DNA from: Eukaryota sp. TZLM1-RC
Lineage: Eukaryota; Metamonada: BaSk clade
Direction: 5' to 3'
NCBI GenBank assembly: GCA_040285825.1
Contig: JAUPSS010000002.1
Coordinates: 2,232,001-2,296,000 of the forward strand
Length of the DNA: 64,000 nucleotides
In this document: positions 8,959-19,939 of the stretch, piece by piece
How positions within the stretch are numbered: position 1 is the stretch's first letter
Layout of the letters: every line of letters begins with the position of its first letter
The notes under the pieces: generated by a model
The model's database searches: none
The model's input: the letters and a program-made list of their open reading frames with translations, nothing else
What the model was told of the DNA's origin: nothing
Translations under genes and position numbers: made by a program

Positions 8959-10903
8959 TCATCTCCTCAACAGAGCATCTGGGCAAATGTATCTTTCCGG
9001 CCACAATTCCGCTTTCTTCTTAATTTGAATATTTTTTGCAGCGGAAATATCTCTGTCATATACTATTTGACACTCAGTACAAATACGCATCTGCCATGAG
9101 CCTGCTTGAATGTTCTCGACCATGCAACAAATTGACAGTTTGCTTGTATTAAATTCACTGGTTGACAAGTGCTTCATGTTCTTTTGATAACACAACCATT
9201 TTCTGAAAGCCCTTGCTGATCCACATCGATTGACTTTTCGGCAATGAGAAGGGAAATTAGCAGAACCCACAGCAAGATAGAGTTTTTCAGGATGTCCAGC
9301 CAGCCTTTGAAATTTGTTGAGACTCTCTCTGAAGCGTCTCTCTTTTCGTCTCAAATGTAAATAATTTCCATTTCTGGCAATTACTTTCCAAGTACACTTT
9401 CCTCCTGACCAAATTCCAATGGTGCAAATATTGGTGGAAATTTTGAACGGAATATTGGTTGGGAGAATGTTTACTGGGTGAAGGTTTTGTCATGTATCTT
9501 CTGCCAGTTGGACAAGGGATAACTCCACATTGATAATCATTTAAGAAGTAACCACATAATCTAGGTTGTCCCAGATCAACGCCAATAAGGGGCCTTTCAG
9601 GTAAAATTTCGACTGGTTGTCTACGTCTTCGACAGGCATTTTTTTAGTGCTCTTCAGCTGTGTTTCTCTGGTTTTGTCGGCATTAGGGTCACTTTTCATT
9701 TCATTTTTGGATCTTCTTTTCTTTTTCGGTGGTTCATCCAGCTCATCTGTGTTTTCTGAGTCATTATTTTTACCTTCAAAAGTCAAGAGCAGTTCATTAC
9801 CATTAGTTTTCAATAAGAAATTTTTAAATCTATTTTTCAAATTTTTTCTGTTGATATTGAATTTTTGGTAAGGACATTGTTTGAATATTCTTTTAGACAT
9901 GTATTTCTGATAAACTTTGTTTTGGAAGATAATGCCTCAATAAGTGGAAATATTTTCACAGAGTGGAAAACATGTGAAGGTACCTCATGAAATTTAGAAC
10001 CTTTATGAAAAGCTAAAGGTGTTATTCTAAATTTTTTCCAGCAATGCATATGAGAAAAGAAAGTCAGTAAGTATTGTGAATTTTAAGATTGAAGAGAAAA
10101 AGCTCACCAATTTCCTTTGATGAAAAGGTGATTTTATCATGTGAGGACAGTATTGAGGCAGTGGTAGGAAATCTTTGAAGGAGATTCAAGAAATACTTAC
10201 ATGCATTCAATAAAAAGTATCTTTCTCTTGAATTTTTCAGATTGAAATTGATGTAGTGTTCAAGAACAGAATCAACAACTACTTCCTCGGGTTGGGCTAA
10301 TGGTTCATCTGGCAAAAGTGAAAGAATATTATTGGCAAAGACATTTGTTTTAACTAGAGCTCTACAATGAGCACGAATAAAGTTTTTTGTCCAGGATTGA
10401 CAAATTTCAGGTAAACTTGTCTTCACGTTAGACGCCAATTGACGAGCCCGACAAGCAAGGTAAGGAGTAAGCACTTTTCTATTGATAAAATTACACTTCT
10501 GAGACTGCAGTCAAGCATTGAGAAAAAGATTGAAGGAATTTCTATAAGGCACCAAAGAATTTTCCCACAAAGAAACAAGAGACCTGTCTTGTGGGCATTC
10601 AGGAAGAAATCCAATGTAAAAGATATGGAGTAATTGGCGTTGGCCTTTAGATGTGGAAGGCTTTGGAAAAAAACCACTGGTGATGACGGTCATAAAAAGA
10701 TACCATACATCCTGTTCCACTAAAGCTCTAGATGCCAACGGAAAATTTAGAAGAAAAGATTGAAGCAATAAAGAAGCTTCATGACAAATCTCGGTGAGCA
10801 AAGGAAGGTCAGTCCGAATTTGTTGCACCGCTACAGGGGTCAGCAGCGAGTTAAGTGCACAAGACCGAGTGAATACACGTGATACAGAGGGGGTGTCTGT
10901 CAT
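8959..10903 (-). pseudogene. Fanzor family A (TnpB-like RNA-guided nuclease), near full length but broken
   Basis: The minus strand carries the pieces of one Fanzor protein in shifting frames. There is a helical N-terminus (10903-10511, then 10474-10064 in the same frame after one TGA), followed by further segments to 9541. RuvC-I is near 9570 (PLIGVDLGQPRLCGYF, catalytic Asp present). A RuvC-II/zinc-ribbon region reads TSEFNTSKLS...CTEC, and RuvC-III reads YDRDISAAKNI with the Asp intact. Frameshifts occur near 10050, 9900, 9590 and 9354. Fanzors are eukaryotic relatives of bacterial TnpB that cut DNA using an RNA from their own 3' end. This copy cannot make an intact protein, but all three RuvC motifs remain readable. 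It lies upstream of, and co-directional with, the transporter gene. Confidence 0.7.
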
Positions 10904-11111
10904 GTAGTGAGAATAAACAGCTCATCTATCAAATTTTTCACTTGTCACCCCATTTTCGACTTCTGGTTGCCTGTGCTGGGAGGTTTTTTAACCCTCAACT
11001 TGGTTTTGGGAGGTTTTCACTATTCCCACACTTTCCCTTTACTTCATAAACTAGGTTCATAAACTAGGTATCCTTTGTAAAAGTTTCTGGAATTTCAACT
11101 CTATGTAACTC

Positions 11112-11515
11112 ATGAAAGACGCTCTCAGCATCATCAACAGATTAGTCCACGATACTTATTTGTCTAAAGGACGTTTCTTTGTTGGTTTTGAGGATAGATT
11201 TGGCGGTATATTCTTCCTCCCTCTTCATGATTTTCTTGCCTTATCTGTACCATCTCACAGAATTCGCTACATATCTAAATGAAACTATTTCTCTGGTCTC
11301 GCACAAAACGAATCAACCTTATTGGCTTTGTTGCACCTTCTGTTTCTTTATTCTCATCTCCAACACCTGGTGTTCTCTCCCGATGTTTTCCTCCTCATGC
11401 TACTGGTAGAAAGAATTTCCAGTTACCATTCTTCTCTAACATTGTTTCTTGTATTGTAGGTGTTCATCATACATTGGCACTCACTGCAATTAGAGACACA
11501 AGTAAGACACAATAA
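11112..11515 (+). pseudogene. MJ1316/DUF504-domain protein, frameshifted
   Basis: From the ATG at 11112 the frame reads MKDALSIINRLVHD...FFVGFEDRFGGIFFLPL...SVPSHRIRYIS. This matches the MJ1316 RNA-end-recognition (DUF504) pattern G-Y/F-x-D-R-F...I/V-P-x-H-R-I-x-Y. The frame then hits TGA at about 11278. The expected continuation (FLWSRTKRINLIGF, where the family has VWDRR) sits in another frame, 11279-11515. A one-base loss in the A-run at about 11275 would explain this. No GT...AG pair removes the stop without deleting the conserved P-x-H-R-I. So it is a recent pseudogene or an assembly indel. The domain is thought to bind RNA 2',3' ends. Decayed gypsy sequence follows directly. Confidence 0.5.
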
Positions 11516-11589
11516 AACATGTTATTTTGTGCAGTTTAAATATGAATATCTTTTTCATATTTTATACCTTTTCCATTCGTTTTATTTTC

Positions 11590-12266
11590 AAGAGCTTTTA
11601 TACCTGAAATTAGGAGTTTTATAGGTTCGATTAATTATATACGTGACTGGTTGCCTAATTTGTCTGATTTGATAGAACCAATCAACAAACTGACAGGAAA
11701 CAAACCGTCATAGATCAAGTGGACTTCTGATCATGACGAGGCCTTTGGTAAGATTATAGATCTTCTTAAAGCAAACATTCCTCTTGAATTGCCCTCAGAA
11801 GACAAGCATATTTTAATAAGTGCTGACGCGTCCGATGTGGCTGTAGGTGGAGTAATATGGCAAGAAACGAACCCGCCTAAAGATCCTACGACACCACTAA
11901 TTAAGAGAAACGTTGTACCTACTGCCTTTTTTAGCAGATTATTTTCATCTTCACAAAAAAATTGGTTTGTACTTCAGAAAGAGTTGTAAGCAACTTTACT
12001 AATTCTCTAACAGTAGTTTAGAAAATTATTTAATTTTGAGGAACTTAACAATATTCACTGATCACAGAAATTTAGCATATCTCTTATCAGCTCCTGAAAA
12101 GAACAGAATTGTGAAGAGGTTGCTACCAATATTGTCAGACTTCAATTTTGATGTAGTCCACACTGCAGGCGAGGAGAATTATTGGGCAGACATGTTGTCT
12201 AAATTGGTCATTATCAAACCCGAAACTCCTCAAGTCCAACAAGTGAGAAATTTGGAGCCTCACTGA
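11590..12266 (+). mobile_element. Ty3/gypsy pol fragment (end of RT, RNase H)
   Basis: The plus strand encodes, with several stops, the RT-connection (IRSFIGSINYIRDWLP) and RNase H regions. RNase H shows ISADASDVAVGGVIWQE, then in another frame IFTDHRNLAYLLSAPEKNRI and HTAGEENYWADMLSK. These closely match the RNase H segments of the gypsy elements at 43642-44112 and 54934-60261. No LTR is recognisable here. It is a dead fragment. Confidence 0.75.
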
Positions 12267-12594
12267 GTTGATATACATATACCCTTATTATGGATCTCCG
12301 AGGATTATACAGGTTCGGGGTCACTGAGTTATTCTCTGCAGGATGACCTTTCTCTTTATGAGGGAGGAGACTTCCTTTCTGAGAAGGTTGAAGATTCTGG
12401 CCACGAGGGGGTTGGCTCTTCTCAGCGGGAGGTTCACTCTGATTTAGCAAACTCTTCTTACAAGGAGGACTACTCTTCCTGACGGAAGGATTCATCCGAA
12501 GGAAAAATTACTCTCCATTGCAGGAGGACTCTCCTTACTAGAAGGACTACTGTCCGTTACCGGAAAAATGGGTATTGTTAACATCATGGCCATT
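12267..12594 (+). mobile_element. Probable gypsy spacer remnant
   Basis: This stretch continues directly from the RNase H fragment, without LTR or integrase motifs. One frame reads an acidic, Ser-rich stretch (DDLSLYEGGDFLSEKVED) before breaking. I see no independent gene. Assignment to the gypsy fragment is by adjacency only. Confidence 0.3.
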
Positions 12595-12992
12595 GAAGCC
12601 ATTAATTAATGATGCTGTTTGTTTAAAAGTTTTAGACAACATGGATTGTATTGTACGTCTTAGCTTGGCTAAAGAAAAAAAATCCCGTTTTTGCAAATTT
12701 TTTGATTGATCTTGAAGACAGTTGTTCAAGTTGCCTAAGTTGACAATTCTCAAACAAATAGCAACTTTTATTCAACAGCGTTATGAAGATATTGGTCTCT
12801 TATTGAATATCTCCAAATGTTTGATTATTGGCCATGAACCAATTGAATTTTTTAATGATGTCAATGTCCCCAATTAGTCTTTTTCGTTTTTTGGATTGTT
12901 ATCTCGGAAATACTGAAGAAGTCAAAAGCCAACTTTCGACTCTGTTGACTCAATTTGGAACTGAAATAGAATCAATAGAAAATTTAAATAGA
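12595..12992 (+). pseudogene. LINE family A, two rearranged fragments
   Basis: Positions 12595-12745 closely match part of the C-terminal region of the copy at 15420-15540 (VRLSLAKE...FANFLIDLEDSCSS). Positions 12746-12992 match the earlier RT region (LLNISKCLIIGHEP, GTEIESIENLN). The order is inverted relative to the intact element, so these are two separate fragments. The second ends where the MULE begins and appears to resume at about 14975. Confidence 0.6.
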
Positions 12993-13134
12993 CCCTGACT
13001 AAATGTACCATTGATTGCACCATAAATTATAATTTTTTTGGTAAATGTACCATAATGAAAACGTACCACAATTTCATCAACGTACCACATTCTGTTTCGT
13101 CAAAACTTCATATTTTGACTTCTCTGATCTTAAG

Positions 13135-14909
13135 GCAGACAGTTTCACCAATATAAAACGTCCCTTTATGCACGCTGTTTTGCTTCCGGCTATGCTCTGA
13201 TAGTAGCTCATTCATCTGACTACACTTGTCTTTTCTGTTGTGAAAAAGGAGGTAACTCCCGTTGTAAAAACGAAGGTGGTAAAACCCGCAAAACAGGTTG
13301 TCCCTTCAACATTCGGGTCACACGGACAGAAGATGGTTGGGTGGTTGTTAGTCAACAAAACTCTCACAATCATGAGCCCTACGCTTGTATGTCTGCAAGC
13401 AGAAGTTATCAGGCTCACTTCAAAGACTTATATAAGAGTACGATTGAAACCCTTTTGAGGGCTAACTGTGAGCCCAAGGTGGTGTTTGATCCCATCAACC
13501 GGAAAGACATCGCTAACATGAAATCATCACTATTGAAGCTTCAGAAGTCCCATCTCCCTACCTTTCAATCATTGCTTGACCACCTAAGAAAAGACAACCG
13601 CCTCAATCTAAAATCTCTTCTTCATGATCATGATGGATCATTGCGGAACTGTTGGATTGCCTATCAACCCGCTTCTACTTTGGTGAATAGCAACCCATAT
13701 CTTTTGATGATGGACTGTACCTACAAAACCAATCAATACGGTATGCCTCTTTTGGGTGTAATGGGTATCACATCATTTATGACATCGTTTCCTCTTGGGT
13801 TTATCCTACTTTCAGGAGAAACGACTGATGATTACGATTGGGCCTTATGTGAACTTAGGGAAGTTTTTCCTACTCTGCAGTGCACTGAAACAATTTTGAC
13901 TGATCGAGAGCAAGCCTTGGTGACAGCCATTGAAATCAATTTTCCAAATGTTAAACATAGAGTATGCTTATGGCATATCAATAAGAATGTAGAAACCATG
14001 ATCCGTTCTTTCGTACGAGATACTGATCTGGAAGACAAAGTACGAAGTTTATAGAAATCAGTTTGCTATGCCGGGGACCACGTGTCAATGCTGCAGAAAA
14101 AAAACAAAATTGATCAGGAGTTCCACATGTTTCCCCAGTTGATTGATTATCTCGATGATTTGGTTGACAATTATGGCGAAAAATTTTTGGTTTGTCATAC
14201 AACTTATGATTTCAACCTTGGACAGAGGGCTTCATCTCGAGTTGAATCAATTCACAGTGTTCTAAAAAGATATCTTAAAGTATCCACTGGTGATTTGGCA
14301 GATATTGCGGAGAAGACGGTTGTTATGTGGTCGAATATAGTGGCTGAACACAAACTTCAAGAGCCTAGAGACGCTGATTTTAACTTGATCTATCCAGAAT
14401 ACGTAAATTCTTTCATTCACCCTATCTTGAAAAAACTTCCCAATTTCATCTGCATCCTGGTTGCAGACGAAGTGATAAGATCACAATCACAATGCGGCTT
14501 TCTTCCCAATGATCGGCTTTCATCCATTTTTGGTCTTCCGTCATCATATCAGCTTCTTCAACTGTATAAGAGCGGAAACCAACTCTCAGTCGATTTATTC
14601 CATCTTCACTGGCATTTGGAGCATTCCCATGTTCCTATTCAAGTTCCCTCACAGCCACAAGTTCCTGTTCCAACTGATACCGCGCCGTTAGAGCTTCTTT
14701 CCTCCGCTTCGCTATCCGAAGAACAGCGTCAATTTGTGACGTCTTCTTTAAACCAATTGGTGACATCCGTACAGAACATACCTTTTGCTCCTTCTGTAAA
14801 AAAGACAAGGAAACGACCTTTAGGTTCTGGAGGTACCCGTAGAAATCCTTCTGCATTTGAACTGCCTCCTGTGAAACGTCCACGAGGTAGACCACGTAAA
14901 AACTGCTAA
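13135..14909 (+). pseudogene. MULE (Mutator-like) transposase with FAR1-type zinc finger and AT-hook
   Basis: A nearly complete MULE transposase. The FAR1-like N-terminal domain is at about 13170-13370 (FASGYALIVAHSSDYTC then RKTGCPFNIRVTRTEDG...HNHEP). The DDE core has MMDCTYKTNQYG (first Asp, about 13700), ILTDREQALV (second Asp, about 13895) with CLWHINKN, and SSRVESIHSVLKRYL (Glu, about 14235). The C-terminus ends in an AT-hook, RPRGRPRKN. A single in-frame TAG at 14052-14054 splits the core, and a shift near 13165 separates the first residues (ADSFTNIKRPF). Otherwise the frame is open to 14909. It sits inside a LINE family-A copy. Clear terminal inverted repeats were not found. Four GTACCA motifs at about 13005-13090 could be subterminal binding sites. 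Confidence 0.82.
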
Positions 14910-14974
14910 GTTATAACTGTTCAATTGCTTGTTTTATAGAGCTTTTGTTTCCGCCAATAAAGTTGTATTGATTA

Positions 14975-16296
14975 CAGGTTTTCTTGATTACTGGAAAATT
15001 TACTCATATTTTGAGATCAACATCACCATCAATTTTTTTGCAGTTTTGTCGAGTTATTAATGAACAAAGAACCAATTTTTTAGCAAAATTATTGGAAATT
15101 GATGCATCTCAGTTACGAAGCCACATTTTTTGTGGTACAAATTTTGGTGGTGTTGATTTTCATAAATCAAGCTACCTTTGTAAAGCTGCCGTTATTGGAG
15201 GTGGTAAAAATTTTATTTATGAATTGGTAAACCTTTTTCCTGAAAAAATTGATCTCATTGAAAATTGTGGCAGCTCTTATCTTAAGTCTTTGCAACAGGA
15301 AATTGAAACTCTTTCACCCAATATTTGGTCTAAATGTTTCCCCTGTGATATTGTGGAACTTCCTCCAAGAAGCTTGCTCTCCTTACCACTGACTTTTGCA
15401 AAATTGCAGAAAAATATCTTAAAGGTTTTAAAAGACTTGGATTATATTGTACGTCTTAGCTTGGCTAAAGAAAAAAATCCCCTTTTTGCAAACTTTTTGA
15501 TTGATCTTGAAGACAGTTGCTCCAGTTGCTCAATCTTCCAAATTTCCAACCTTTATGGCCTTCTACTTAATGATCACCAATGGACCACTGCAGTGAGAAT
15601 GAGATGTGTTCTATCGCCTTGTTCTTTACCAAATGATTTAATTTGTCACTGTAAGTGTGTTGTTACGCTTTCCCATATTTTAAACTGTAAGTATTTTATA
15701 ACTTATCGCTCAATTGTTCATGACTCAGTTCGTGATCAATTATATGCCATGTGCAAAAGTTTCAATATAGAGGCATTTATTGAACCATTAGTTCGTAAGC
15801 TATCTCCAAATCAAACTGATGATTCCTTTGGTAAAAGAAGGGCAGATTCAGTAGTTCCAGGGATCGATGGTGTTCACAACGTTGTGGATGTTGTCTCAGT
15901 AGATGTCTGCAAAATTCTGCTGCTCGTTTGGTGTATTTCGCTGATTTGCCGCTATCTAACGCCGAAAAAAAGGAAAATAAAAAATATGAAGAACCTTTGG
16001 CACAGTTAGGTAGCGTGGAACATGTGAAATATCAGTTTGTGCCGTTTGCAATTTCTCTTTTTGGCAATAATGGACCTTCAGGGTTACACTTTTGTGATAA
16101 CTTCAAAAAAGTTTTACTGAATAGATCTCGTAAAAAAATGATTTCCACTTTCTGGTTAAATAAAATTGTTTTTTGCATTTTTAAGTCTAATCCAACAATG
16201 ATTTCTAAAGCTCTTTTAGCTATAGGTGTAGAATATGATCCAAATGCTGTGAGTAGGTTTAGTAATTGTGACGCTTGTTTGTTTGGAGGATATTGA
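14975..16296 (+). pseudogene. Non-LTR retrotransposon, family A copy 2 (3' part, split by the MULE)
   Basis: The ORF at 14984-16009 runs from the RT thumb (GKFTHILRSTSPSI, FGGVDFHKSSYL) through the Cys/His motif CHCKCVVTLSHILNCKYF to the nuclease-like block RRADSVVPGIDG...VDVVSVD. A frameshift at about 15930 moves to 15928-16296, which holds the conserved tail (FVPFAISLFG...FWLNKIVFCIFK). It is the best-preserved family-A C-terminal region in the window. The missing upstream RT sequence lies at 12746-12992 on the other side of the MULE. Confidence 0.78.
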
Positions 16297-16429
16297 ATAC
16301 TAGATAGAATTTTATTTCAATAAAAATACACTACATAAAACAAGTTTGTGTCATGTGTAACAATAAAGAATAATAAGGTGTTTATTAAATTTCACTTGCC
16401 CTTGTAGAGGCCATCACTAGTGAAGTATA

Positions 16430-16750
16430 TACTAGACTAATTGTCCACAGTACAACAAAATACATTTTTCTCTTAATAGAAGTTGGTCAATAGAATCATT
16501 CAGGTACAATCTCCTCATTGTTACAAAAGATTCATTATAGGGCCATACACCAATATTAGGTGACACAATGGTGACAAATAGTGAGGAATCTACTGACTTC
16601 ATCTCACGTACCCCTAGTCCCAATAATGATGAATGAAGAGGTTGATCTAAAACAACCAAAATGCATAAATTTTAAAAAAAATCATCTTTCATCAATACGG
16701 TCATTCGTTTTTGTAATGTTCGAAGCCGACTTTTTAAATTCAAATAGTTT
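16430..16750 (-). pseudogene. LINE family B fragment
   Basis: The minus-strand reading DSSLFVTIVSPNIGVWPYNESFVTMRRLYLN...QLLLREKCI is a diverged match to the family-B segment at 31585-31730 (DSSLFVTIVPRRFGLCATNEAFVTKMRLYLN). The flanking bases toward 16750 also match. It is short and decayed, without independent coding potential. Confidence 0.65.
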
Positions 16751-16953
16751 TTTAGGAATATTGCTGATTATTTGTTTCACAGAACAGTAGTTCTACAACA
16801 GTTATAGACTGCAACTTTGCTACATTTTAGGGCTGTTGCATTATCCAGTAAAAATGTTCTGGGAGGGACGTTCCAAATTGAACAACCAATTTGGTAACAC
16901 AAATTTAAAGGTTGCACACGGTTTGTTACACCTATTTGTTCTGAGTACTTTCA

Positions 16954-17828
16954 ATGTTTCATCTGATCTTACTATTCGTTACTTGTGTTTTATGCGCTCC
17001 TGGATATTCTTCTTTTGAGCATCGTAATCTTCAGGTTGATGTTCTCACTGAGGACACAAGTCTTTACTTCTTTGTCAGCTGTCCCAACGCTCAACACCAC
17101 ACCAACTACCGACTTAACGCTTTATTGGAGAAAGATGATCTTCGTTTCCCTGAAAACGCTTCTAAAATTCCCCTTGATAGTTTTGTTTGGAGAGTTATTC
17201 CCTTTGTTGAAGACTCAGTGGATCTTGTCACAAGTTATGCCAGAGTTTATGGACGATCTGAAGATACGTCTTTACCTGAAATCATCTTTACGATTTCTGT
17301 TAAGAACCAGCCCACTATCAACATTGCAACACTAACCGTCAAGGTTTCAAAACTGTTTGTTCACCATTGTTTCATTCTAACTCTAGATACACTGAAGCTG
17401 AACAGTTTGTTGTTCAGTTAGCCGTACAATCCAAGCACAAGAAGAAAGGCCATTCTATTTCCCATAAAGAATTCAATCATGATGTGGAACGTTCACTTAT
17501 AGATTTTGGATACACGACCTTTAATTACAGCAAACAGAAAGCTACCTTTGATGTCAAAGTGAGAGCCGATGAGGAGAATGACGACATTAAGAACATTAAC
17601 CTGGAATTTGCAAAACCTACAGGGTCTAGCTTTGAGCAAGATTTCCTGATATCGCCGAACGACAACAAAATCATTAGTGATTATATGAGAAATATTCTGC
17701 TTATTATAGGGGTTGTTTTTGTGATTGGAGGAATTGTTGCTGTGGTTTTTGTTAATAAAATGTCACCCAATAGAGCGAGAAATGCTTTAGCCTTGGATTT
17801 AGAAGAATTGGAAGTTCCGCTGTTGTAA
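16954..17828 (+). CDS. Type I membrane protein, unknown function, one 32-nt intron
   Basis: Exons 16954-17354 and 17387-17828 give 280 residues. Removing 17355-17386 joins VKVSKL to YTEAEQFVVQL in frame. The N-terminus is a signal peptide (FHLILLFVTCVLCAPG, about residues 2-17). A luminal or extracellular region of about 220 residues has beta-strand-like alternation. One transmembrane helix follows (ILLIIGVVFVIGGIVAVVFV, about 235-255) with a short cytosolic tail that ends acidic and Leu-rich (LDLEELEVPLL). I do not recognise a family. Layout suggests a secretory-pathway or surface protein. It lies head-to-tail upstream of GAR1. Confidence 0.7.
17355..17386 (+). other. 32-nt spliceosomal intron
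   Basis: It begins GTTTGT and ends TTCTAACTCTAG, with a CTAAC branch-point-like motif ending 5 nt before the end of the intron. The 32-nt length and splice phase exactly reconcile the two overlapping reading frames of the membrane protein. Confidence 0.75.
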
Positions 17829-18341
17829 ATTGTTTTGAGATTTATTGATAAATTATGTACGTTTATAGGTTATTTTTTAAAAATATATCAGTTTATTACA
17901 TGGAGAGACAAATACTTCTATTGTAAGCCGAGCTACAAAGGTAGGGTAGCATGAGACAGCCCAACTTATAAAACACCAGTAAAGACCTTGTCGATAGTGC
18001 ATGCATAGCTTACTTAGCCAAAGTATATAGTAGCTTGGCTAACATCATCTAAATCATTGTCAAAATTAAGGAACTGGGAGAAAAAGATGCGTTTGAATCA
18101 ATTGAGTGATAGAAAAATGCGAGAAGGAATAGCCAGCACGAGCAACGTTACAAACCAGGGCAATGTAAGAGTTCTTCATTGCTCAATGGAAAACACCCAT
18201 ACATAAAACAAATTGTGAGATGCTACAACTTTGGTACAAATAGTCACAGAAACAGTTCATAGTGAAAAATGTGGAAATGTAGAAATGTGGATTAGATTGA
18301 ACTTCAACCTGACAAGTGGACAGTAATTCTCACTCCAAAAA
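17829..18341. other. Intergenic, no gene seen
   Basis: About 510 bp between the membrane-protein gene and GAR1. No supported coding or RNA feature. Confidence 0.5.
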
Positions 18342-18918
18342 ATGTCTTTCCGAGGTCGTTCTCGCTTTCAGTCATCCTTTTCTGGACCTCCAGACCAAGT
18401 TCTTGGTATATAAGATAGCCATAGTCCTTATTTCAGAATTTGGTCACGTAGTTCACGAAGTAGAACAGCAACTCTTAGTCAGACTTCTCTCATCCGATTT
18501 TGTTCCACACTTTAATGCAGACATCTTCCAAGAAAACAAGTCATCGATAGGAAAAGTTGCCGAAGTTCTTGGCTCAACAACCGAAACCTTCTTTACCATT
18601 AAAATGGCTGAAGGTATACCTGCATCGTCCTTCGAAAAGGGCACAATGGTGTACATTGCACCTGAAAAGCGCCTCCCTCTTGAACGGTTCACAAATCCCC
18701 CTCCCTCTTCCAGTCGTGGTCGTGGCGGTCGTGGAGGATCTCGTGGCGGAAGAGGTGGTGGTCGTGGTGGTCGTGGTGATTCTCGTGGTCGCGGAAGAGG
18801 TGGATTCAGAGGAGGTAGAGGCGATTCCCGAGGAGGTAGAGGTGGATTCAGAGGAGGTAGAGGCGATTCCCGAGGAGGTAGAGGTGGATTTAGAGGTCGT
18901 GGTCGTGGTCGCTTCTAG
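18342..18918 (+). CDS. GAR1: GAR1, H/ACA snoRNP subunit, one 31-nt intron
   Basis: The start at 18342 (MSFRGRSRFQSSFSGPPDQ) plus removal of 18406-18436 gives 181 residues. The N-terminus is short and Arg/Gly/Phe-rich. The conserved beta-barrel core follows, about residues 23-105 (VPHFNADIFQENKSSIGKVAEVLG, then FFTIKMAEGIPASSF...YIAPEKRLPLERF). A long RGG tail ends the protein, with GRGGFRGG/GDSRGG repeats. GAR1 joins dyskerin, NOP10 and NHP2 to make the pseudouridylating H/ACA particles in the nucleolus. A start at 18316 would keep only the unspliced frame, lose the conserved N-terminus and encode intron sequence. The spliced start is therefore preferred. The RGG tail is encoded by near-identical 36-bp units. 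Confidence 0.92.
18406..18436 (+). other. 31-nt spliceosomal intron in GAR1
   Basis: It begins GTATAT and ends TATTTCAG. Splicing restores GPPDQVLEFGHVVHEVEQQ across the junction, the expected GAR1 N-terminal sequence order. The unspliced upstream frame meets a TAA within the intron. Confidence 0.8.
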
Positions 18919-19229
18919 TCCTTTCCCAGTAGTCTTACATGTTTTAGTTCGCTATTTGTTTATTTAGTAAATTAATTATAGTTTAGCCTGTGCTGTTCCT
19001 TTTCAACATACATTTGATGTGTGACATCAAATGTTGGACCTAGTTTTTGTTAGAGATAAACCTTTAATTTTTTTATTTGATAATTGGGTATAAACGTACT
19101 TCAAAAGTTCACTAAACAAATTATTGATACTTTGTTTAATATCAAAAAAGCTTGCAACAATTTACACTGTGGTCGAATGTTTTCCATTACATTTTTCACC
19201 TTTCCCATTTTCCTCATCTTTTCCATAGA
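18919..19229. other. Intergenic, no gene seen
   Basis: AT-rich 3' flank of GAR1. A short direct echo of ACATTTGATGTGTGACATCA near 19010-19030 forms a small inverted repeat (TGATGT/ACATCA). Nothing else is supported. Confidence 0.4.
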
Positions 19230-19690
19230 TTGTTCTAACATTGTGGTCGCCAAACTTTGGTAAGTTCTTTCTTGATAATCGTCTTTTACAGTCTTGACCA
19301 GTGGAGCATTCGTGGAATGCAAGCTGAAAATTCACAAGCAATGGACTGAAAGTTGGTTGTTAAAAAACTTTTTTCAACAGTGTTGCAATCCAAAAGACAC
19401 TTTAATAATAATTGGTGATAATGGTATACAGAGCGTCAAGAATTTGAAACATCATAAGCCTACTCAAGGAATTGCATGGATTCAATTTCTGAAAAGAAAT
19501 GGATTTGACGTGATGACGATCAATGGCTTCCACTTCAGAGAAATGTCCTTTTGCTTTTGAAGAGGTAAATCCGTTTTTGAGAGTAACCAATCCCAGATCC
19601 TATAAGAGAAAAAAGAAAACAAAAAAGGACGAAAAAGAGGAGTCAATCGAGATTGATTCAGAGTTAAGCAAGTACTGAACTTATTCAGGA
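19230..19690 (+). pseudogene. Fanzor family B, internal fragment
   Basis: The bases from about 19236 align with the minus-strand sequence at 37350-36950. The protein shows FYSLDQWSIRGMQA and then, in another frame, TESWLLKNFFQQCCNPKDTL. Next come the RuvC-II-like GDNGIQSVKNLKHHKPTQGIAWIQF and NGFDVMTINGF. The zinc-ribbon TSAKCP is broken here and the alternative RuvC-II glutamate (INE in the 37-kb copy) is Gly. No RuvC-III end is present. A LINE family-A tail starts within 250 bp. Confidence 0.68.
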
Positions 19691-19939
19691 GCCAGATCAT
19701 GTTTAAACTTGGGTCCTCGAGAAAATTCTGTATCAAATGTTCATTAACTATATTCTTTCTGCCTTTACATGTATCACAAAGCAAAATTGTCTATGACCGA
19801 AACTTCATAGAGTTTAAGTTGACCATATTGCAGCAGTACAATGCACCCACAGAGTTTATAGTCTATCATAATGGCGAATACTTAATGTTCAAAATTTTCA
19901 ACATGTCTAAATCTAAGTAAAAAATTGTTAAGAATTTAT

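Noticed and set aside
11241-11254. 14-nt GT...AG segment as an intron that could fix the DUF504 frame
   Set aside because: Its removal deletes the conserved V-P-S-H motif and is below any known intron size.
12995-14975. Terminal inverted repeats of the MULE
   Set aside because: Only four to five bases agree when the two ends are compared by eye, so they were not called.
18316-18918. GAR1 starting at 18316 in a single exon
   Set aside because: Needs an unconserved N-terminus that includes intron sequence. The spliced model from 18342 gives the expected GAR1 order.
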